Shown here: positions 59,252 through 64,000 of the stretch, piece by piece
Numbering within the stretch: position 1 is the stretch's first letter
How the letters are laid out: each line of letters opens with the position of its first letter
Origin: Nocardia sp.
GTDB lineage: Bacteria; Actinomycetota; Actinomycetes; Mycobacteriales; Mycobacteriaceae
Assembly (NCBI RefSeq): GCF_025465275.1
Contig: NZ_JAODNK010000016.1
Coordinates: forward strand, 1 to 64,000
DNA: 64,000 nt
Reading direction: 5' to 3'
The notes under the pieces: model-generated
Databases searched by the model: none
What the model was told of the DNA's origin: nothing
What the model saw: only the letters and a program-made list of their open reading frames with translations
Translations under genes and position numbers: made by a program

Positions 59252-60463
59252 ATGGCATCGATCGAGCAATCACCGGATGCGGCAACATCGGTCGAGGTGA
59301 AGCTACTTCTCGACGATGGCAGCAACAGGCATATCGAAAGCTCGCCAGGCGGAATCGCATTCGGGGCCTTGCAAATGCGGAGCTGGCAGGTCTTTCCTGT
59401 GACACCGAGACCGGCCGACTTCACGGGCTTGGACACCCATTTGATGAAGATCAATTACGACTTCTTCCTCGAACCCGGAACACCAGGCCCGGCATGGTTC
59501 GAGGTCGGTTTCACGCTGTCGGTTCCCGAGACCGAGAACGCGATCACAGTGATCGATGCGCTGCCACGGCACGTTCCCACGGCGCAGGAGCCGAGATCCT
59601 ATGGCCTGGACCGCTACCTCGCATTCGTGCCCGGCGACGGTGTGCACCTGCCTGCGAGCCAGCCGATCGTCCATCTCTTCGGCCTCGGCGGACCCGGCGT
59701 CCGCTGGCGGCACACCGCCGTGAACGGCGATGGAATACAGCCCGGCTCCTACACATCCTGGACGACGCTCACAGTGCCCGCGGGCTGCGCACAGGTCGCA
59801 GCCGAGGTGACCGCACGGTTCGACTTCGCTGCCGACTCCGAGCTCGCGCGGGAATACGCGCCCGCACCCGAGTCCGCGACAGTCTCGCTACGACTCGAAT
59901 CGTCAACCGCTTACGCCGGACTGCTCACTCCAGCGGCCGGGCCGGACCCGCTCCCGCAGACTCCGCGGGAGCCAAGGGTTTTCATCTCCTACACCCACGA
60001 TGATCGCGAACACTGCGAAGCGGTCCTTCGATTGAGCGCCTTCCTGGCCACCGACTGCGGATTCGACGTCCATATGGATCGATGGGATCTCGACGAAAGG
60101 CGGGACTGGTCCCTGTGGGCGAGCCGCCAGATCGAGGCCGCCGACTTCGTCATCGTCATCGCCTCGCCGCAGTGCAAGCTGGTGGCCGGTGGGCACGTGG
60201 GCAATCTCGACAATCGCGGTATGCAGTCCGAGATGTCGCTACTGCGGGAGCTGCTGCACGATGATCGCGAAGTGTGGCTGCGCAAACTACTTCCCGTAGT
60301 GCTACCCGGCCGCGCCGTCACCGAGATCCCACTCTTCCTGCAGCCCAACGTAGCCGACCACTACCTCGTCACCGACTACACGCCCGCGGGCGCGGACGAT
60401 CTGCTCCGAGTGATCACTGGGCAGCCGCCCTACCGGCGGCCGCCCCGCCGCACTCACTCGTGA
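59252..60463 (+). CDS. SEFIR-domain protein with N-terminal beta domain
   Basis: 403 aa from ATG 59252 (GAGGAAAGG upstream). Residues about 1-235 are beta-rich with no recognised family (IVHLFGLGGPGVRWRHT). Residues about 242-390 are a SEFIR/TIR-like domain: VFISYTHDDREHCEAVLRL, DVHMDRWDL, SRQIEAADFVIVIASP, and YLVTDYTPAGADDLLRVI. SEFIR domains mediate protein contacts or act as NAD-processing toxins in bacterial defence. Divergent from the AAA+ operon and overlapping the convergent JAMM gene by 10 bp. Confidence 0.83.
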   Translation: MASIEQSPDAATSVEVKLLLDDGSNRHIESSPGGIAFGALQMRSWQVFPVTPRPADFTGLDTHLMKINYDFFLEPGTPGPAWFEVGFTLSVPETENAITVIDALPRHVPTAQEPRSYGLDRYLAFVPGDGVHLPASQPIVHLFGLGGPGVRWRHTAVNGDGIQPGSYTSWTTLTVPAGCAQVAAEVTARFDFAADSELAREYAPAPESATVSLRLESSTAYAGLLTPAAGPDPLPQTPREPRVFISYTHDDREHCEAVLRLSAFLATDCGFDVHMDRWDLDERRDWSLWASRQIEAADFVIVIASPQCKLVAGGHVGNLDNRGMQSEMSLLRELLHDDREVWLRKLLPVVLPGRAVTEIPLFLQPNVADHYLVTDYTPAGADDLLRVITGQPPYRRPPRRTHS

Positions 60464-61308
60464 ACCGAACGGTCGATGCGGGCCCAAGGGACTGCCCGGT
60501 CACCGATCAGCACCGACAGAGCCAGCTCCAGCCGCAGCCGCTCCGGCACATTGAGATCCCAGGTGATCGGCACCGAGGTAACTCCGCTACCGGTCCTCGC
60601 CAGCACGGTCGGCGATTGGAACGGGTACATCGGCGCGAACAACAGCCGCAGATCCCCTGATTCGAGTCCGAGGTCTGCCGCCACGAAGACCGTGCCGTCG
60701 ACATCCACCGTGCACAGCGGGGCAGCCTTGGCACCGAAGCATCGTGCGAGACGGCCGATGTCGCGGCCGATCGGCAGTACCTGAACACGGATTGGGTGCA
60801 TCTTCGCTCGACCGCCCACACTTGCCGCGGATACATACACGGACATGATCCCCGACGGCAGCAGTACCTCGTGCCGCTCTGGTCGCCGATACTGCCGCAG
60901 CACAACAGCACTCACACCACCGCGCCACGTCACCGGTTGCAGGCCGTCAACGGTGGCGTCGTCGGGTAGCCCACCGGCAGGGTGCACATGCAGCAGACCC
61001 TTGATTTCGAGGCCGGCGTACGCGTTCTCCGCGACGGGCACCTGATGACGGCCGTGGCCGAGCTCCTCGGGCCGTGGGTGCGGTACGAATGCCGTGATCA
61101 TCGGTGAGCCGAGCGGACCGCGCAGGCTGCCCACCTGCTCACTGGAGTGCGCGGCGAGCTCGCGTTCGACGGCATCGAGCACCTCGTCGACGATCATGAT
61201 CGGACTACAGCCGTGGCTCGCCTCACTAGGACACTCCTCCAATAGGATTCGGCCCTCCGGGTCGGTCGCAAGCCGGCGCGGCAGGGGGCTGTTACTCGAC
61301 TCGTGCAT
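60454..61308 (-). CDS. JAMM peptidase / E2-like fusion protein
   Basis: 284 aa from ATG 61308. N-terminal JAB domain: Glu57 in EQVGSL, then GLLHVHPAGGLPDDATVDG with His107, His109 and Asp121 in JAMM spacing (Ala at the usual Ser place). The C-terminal half (about 170-284) resembles an E2 ubiquitin-conjugating fold: LRLLFAPMYPFQSPTVLARTG carries the YPFxxP hallmark. No cysteine follows YPF, so the E2 part probably cannot form a thioester. No E1/ThiF gene is in the window. Confidence 0.72.
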   Translation of the reverse strand: MHESSNSPLPRRLATDPEGRILLEECPSEASHGCSPIMIVDEVLDAVERELAAHSSEQVGSLRGPLGSPMITAFVPHPRPEELGHGRHQVPVAENAYAGLEIKGLLHVHPAGGLPDDATVDGLQPVTWRGGVSAVVLRQYRRPERHEVLLPSGIMSVYVSAASVGGRAKMHPIRVQVLPIGRDIGRLARCFGAKAAPLCTVDVDGTVFVAADLGLESGDLRLLFAPMYPFQSPTVLARTGSGVTSVPITWDLNVPERLRLELALSVLIGDRAVPWARIDRSVHE

Positions 61309-61373
61309 GATCACTTCCTCAGTGGACCGGAATGTCCAACTGCACCACAATCGGTAACGAGATTGCCGCACGG

Positions 61374-61398
61374 CTGGAAGACGCTGAAAAGTCCTCAA
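61374..61398. promoter_or_regulatory. 10-bp-phased direct repeats, site B (upstream of STAND gene)
   Basis: CTGGAAGACG (61374) and CTGAAAAGTC (61384) followed by CTCAA (61394), again at 10-bp steps; 15 of 16 bases match site A over the first sixteen (CTGGAARACGCTGAAA). Lies between the divergent JAMM-E2 and STAND genes, 59 bp before the STAND GTG. Confidence 0.6.
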
Positions 61399-61432
61399 CG
61401 TGCCGGCAGGACCGGCAAACCGGAGGTAGGCC

Positions 61433-63727
61433 GTGGGCGCGCCCGATGCGAAAGCGCTGAAGCAGCAACTCATCGTCGAATTGAAGGCCGCCATTCTCCG
61501 CGCCGAGCGAGCCTACGGAGGGGTCGCTCGTTCCCGGCTTGCCAAGAGCCTCAGCATCTCCACCGCCAGCGTCTACGCCTACCTGAAGGGCACCACACTG
61601 CCCAGCGCCGAAGTGTTCGACCGGATGCTGATCGAATTGAAGGTCGCCCCGATGGATGCGAAACACCTTGTCGCCCTCCGCGACTCGGTGGAGATCGCGA
61701 ATCGGAGCGAATCGGTGCAGAGCAGAGATCGCCGAACGCCCGTCCCCACCGCCGAGCTACCACGAGATGTCGAGGTACTACATGGACGACAGGCCGAGCT
61801 GGATCAGATCCGAACACTACTGACCCGCGAGCGCGAGGGCATTGCCGTCTGTGTCGTCTCCGGACTCGGCGGGGTGGGCAAGACCGCGCTGGCGGTACGC
61901 ACGGCGCGCAGCCTGGGGACCGCGTTTGCCGACGGCTGCTTGTTCGTCAATCTTCAGGGTTACGCCGCCGAACCGGTCATGTCCGCGGCGGAGGCCGCGG
62001 ACAAGTTGCTGCGGCAGCTCGCCGTTCCCATCGAATCCATTCCAGCACACGCGGATCAGCGCATCGCACTACTGCGCGCACAGCTACGCGACAAGCACTT
62101 GCTACTGGTCTTGGACAATGCCCTCGATACCGCTCAGGTCGCACCACTGCTGCCGTCCGACGGTCACTACGCGGTCCTGATCACCAGCCGAAGCAACCTC
62201 AACGCACTCGACGACGTCGGGCGAATCCGCATCGCGCCGCTGACGGTGCGGGCAACCTCGCTGCTGCTCGCCGAACTCATCGCAGACCTGCCACCCGGCC
62301 GATCGCCCGCCGACTCGGTACGTGAATCGATTGCAGCACAATGCCACGGCCTCCCTGTGGCCGTCCGGATCGCGGCCGCGGTGCTCCGCAGTGAGTCGTG
62401 GCCGCTGCCCGTCATCGACGGCGACGCACCCGTCGAACTCGGGGTATTCCATGACGGCGAGCGCGGCATCGAGTCCCTCTTCGAGTATTCCGCCGCGCGA
62501 CTGCCCACGGAGTTGACCCAGACCTTCGCCCTGCTGGGCCTGCACTGCGGACCGGCATTCGACGTGGAGGCCGCTGCCGCGCTGGCCGATATCGACCACA
62601 ATGTGGTCCGGTGCCAGCTGCGCCAGCTGATCGAAGCCAACCTGCTCGAGGCCCCGAACCCCGGCAGGTACGCCTTCCACGATCTCGTGCGGGCCTTCGC
62701 ATACCAGCGAGCGGAGACGGGTCTCGCGCCACTGGCGGCCACCCAGGCCGGCAGCCGGCTCGTCGACCACTACCTCACTCGAGTCGATGCGGCAGACCGG
62801 CTACTGACCCCCCACCGGCATCGGGAGGGCATGACTCCGGCACCTTGCCGGTATCTCTATCGGTATGCCGACTACCAGGACGCACTGCGCGGATTGACTA
62901 CCGATCGCGACAATATAGCGGGCGCGGCCAGATCGGCGTTCGACCATGGGCTCGACGAGCAGTGCTGGCAAATCGCCTTCGCACTACGAGGTTTCGTCTT
63001 CATCGCCAACGACGTCGACCTCTGGATCGGCACACACGAACTCGCACTGACAGCCACCCAGCGGGCAGGCAACCTGTACGCAGAGGCCGTCACGCGGAAC
63101 AATCTGGGGCTGGCACTCCTCACCCGGGGCGACGACATCGCGGCGGCACAAATGTATGAGAAGGCACGGGCGCTGTTCACCCGAATCGGCGACCCGCACG
63201 GCGAGCACACCACCATCGCGCACCAGGCGTGGATCCATTTCCACCGAGGCGAGTACGACCAGGCACTGCGCAACAGCATCGAGGCACTGACCTACTTGAC
63301 CAAGTTCGGCACCCCACGCAATACCGCGATCCTGTTGCGTGACACCGCACTCATCGAGATCGCACTGGGCGAATACCTCGATGCGGTACCGAAACTGCTG
63401 GAAGCACTCGAAATGTTCAAAGCATTCGGTCTGCATGTCGATGAAGCGATGGCGCACAACGTGCTCGGCACGGCATATCAGCGGCTCGGCGCACTAGCCC
63501 TGGCGTACGAAGCGTTCGAGCACGCCGCCGATCTCGCAAACGACGCGCAGAGCGTGCTCGAACGCGCGCGCGGACACGACGGGATGGGCACAATCGCTGC
63601 CACCCAACAGGATTGGCCGCTGGCCCAGCACCATTGGCAGCAGGCACTCTCCGACTTCGAGGAGTTGCACGACACGCTCCGGACGGAGACTATCGCGGCC
63701 CGGCTAGACGAAATTTCGATGCGGTAG
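61433..63727 (+). CDS. NB-ARC/TPR STAND ATPase with N-terminal HTH
   Basis: 764 aa from GTG 61433 (GGAGGTAG upstream). Residues 1-85 include an XRE-like HTH (SRLAKSLSISTASVYAYLKGTTLPSAEVF). The NTPase has GLGGVGKTAL (P-loop, about 144-153), LLLVLDNALDTAQVAPLL (Walker B) and CHGLPVAVRIAAAVL (GLPL-like). A winged helix and TPRs follow (TIAHQAWIHFHRGEYDQALRNS). Probable regulator or sensor of the cluster. Confidence 0.83.
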   Translation: MGAPDAKALKQQLIVELKAAILRAERAYGGVARSRLAKSLSISTASVYAYLKGTTLPSAEVFDRMLIELKVAPMDAKHLVALRDSVEIANRSESVQSRDRRTPVPTAELPRDVEVLHGRQAELDQIRTLLTREREGIAVCVVSGLGGVGKTALAVRTARSLGTAFADGCLFVNLQGYAAEPVMSAAEAADKLLRQLAVPIESIPAHADQRIALLRAQLRDKHLLLVLDNALDTAQVAPLLPSDGHYAVLITSRSNLNALDDVGRIRIAPLTVRATSLLLAELIADLPPGRSPADSVRESIAAQCHGLPVAVRIAAAVLRSESWPLPVIDGDAPVELGVFHDGERGIESLFEYSAARLPTELTQTFALLGLHCGPAFDVEAAAALADIDHNVVRCQLRQLIEANLLEAPNPGRYAFHDLVRAFAYQRAETGLAPLAATQAGSRLVDHYLTRVDAADRLLTPHRHREGMTPAPCRYLYRYADYQDALRGLTTDRDNIAGAARSAFDHGLDEQCWQIAFALRGFVFIANDVDLWIGTHELALTATQRAGNLYAEAVTRNNLGLALLTRGDDIAAAQMYEKARALFTRIGDPHGEHTTIAHQAWIHFHRGEYDQALRNSIEALTYLTKFGTPRNTAILLRDTALIEIALGEYLDAVPKLLEALEMFKAFGLHVDEAMAHNVLGTAYQRLGALALAYEAFEHAADLANDAQSVLERARGHDGMGTIAATQQDWPLAQHHWQQALSDFEELHDTLRTETIAARLDEISMR

Positions 63728-63882
63728 ACCATCAGCGGCGGCTCGCGGAGGCGTAGCGCCCCTCCGGCCACACCGCCGCAGCCGCCGCCGGCTGTACCCG
63801 AGGTGTGCACCAGCCGTCGGAACAGATAGGGCGGCTTGCGTTCCTCCAGCACACCAGCGCGGGGCGGGGCCGATACAACGGG

Positions 63883-63908
63883 CTGGAAATGGCTGGAATT
63901 TGCTGAAC
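63883..63908. promoter_or_regulatory. 10-bp-phased direct repeats, site C
   Basis: CTGGAAATGG (63883), CTGGAATTTG (63893) and CTGAACATCA (63903): three CTGRA copies exactly 10 bp apart, as at site A. TATGCT follows at 63943-63948, 40 bp after the last copy begins, matching the 39-bp distance at site A. Confidence 0.62.
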
Positions 63909-63942
63909 ATCACTACGCGCCAACCCAATCCAGCCGTCTCAC

Positions 63943-64000
63943 TATGCTGGTTTGGGAGTGGCCGGTGCGAAGTCACCGGCACGGAGGGGCAACAACCGTG
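63943..64000 (+). promoter_or_regulatory. Promoter, hairpin, ribosome-binding site and GTG of a gene cut by the window edge
   Basis: A -10-like TATGCT (63943-63948), a 7-bp hairpin GCCGGTG/CACCGGC (63961-63967 with 63974-63980), GGAGGGG (63983-63989) and GTG at the last three bases. The 270 bp between the STAND stop and here otherwise hold no convincing gene on either strand apart from site C. Confidence 0.5.

Noticed and set aside
41557..63727. STAND proteins considered as AfsR/SARP regulators
   Set aside because: None has an OmpR-type winged-helix DNA-binding domain plus BTAD at the N-terminus; two have XRE-like starts and two have none.

Overview
The window looks like chromosome of a mycolic-acid-containing actinomycete, most likely Nocardia or a close relative. 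The DNA is GC-rich with GC-biased third codon positions. It encodes a secreted antigen-85-type mycolyltransferase and a secreted cutinase, and it is full of MarR, TetR and AraC regulators, short-chain dehydrogenases, flavin enzymes and DHA2-type MFS pumps. The species assignment is inference from gene content.

Left part, about 0-36.2 kb: ordinary chromosomal accessory genes. In order: the end of a methyltransferase, a DinB-like protein, an SDR-MarR pair, a PHP phosphoesterase, a HugZ-like protein and a VIT1/CCC1 transporter. An unknown 243-aa gene is followed by two tRNA-like RNAs (5703-5805 and 5847-5957) whose T-arm precedes the D-arm. Then come three secreted proteins (6.2-9.3 kb), a MarR-MFS-YceI operon, an AraC/hydrolase pair, a Tat flavoprotein next to a TetR gene with a perfect 33-bp operator, a long-form GAPDH, a thioredoxin-reductase-like enzyme with an XRE-cupin regulator, a second MFS pump, a GlxA-type regulator, a HypX hydrogenase-maturation protein beside an MHYT protein, a beta-lactamase-fold lipoprotein, a thiolase/DUF35 pair, a degenerate EF-G-like protein, a secreted papain-like protease and a TetR-controlled FAD monooxygenase.

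At 36.2 kb there is a detached 3' half of a tRNA with its own terminator on the minus strand. It looks like the displaced end of an attachment site, so everything to its right (36.3 kb to beyond the window end) may be one integrated island. No integrase is visible in the window.

Right part, about 36.8-64 kb: a conflict/signalling island. It starts with a small-protein / ECF sigma / conservon-type GTPase operon containing some rare AT-rich codons, and a membrane pentapeptide-repeat protein. Then come two cassettes, each a 564-aa GT-B-like protein facing a convergent NB-ARC/TPR STAND ATPase. One 564-aa gene contains a 7-bp tandem repeat and the other is preceded by an 8-bp tandem repeat. A GT1 glycosyltransferase lies between the cassettes. 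A third, larger STAND protein (995 aa) follows.

The last segment (52.4-63.7 kb) is the best candidate for an undescribed system. A tightly coupled minus-strand operon runs membrane-anchored protein, membrane coiled-coil protein, soluble coiled-coil protein, AAA+ ATPase, DegT-type PLP enzyme, and a frameshifted JAMM-like gene. Divergent or adjacent to it are a SEFIR-domain protein, a JAMM-E2-like fusion without a visible E2 cysteine, and a fourth STAND ATPase. Three intergenic regions here carry direct repeats of CTGRA phased at exactly 10 bp, suggesting common control. The likely logic is sensing by STAND proteins, an AAA+/membrane complex, a SEFIR effector and ubiquitin-like chemistry, but this function is inferred only from domains and layout.
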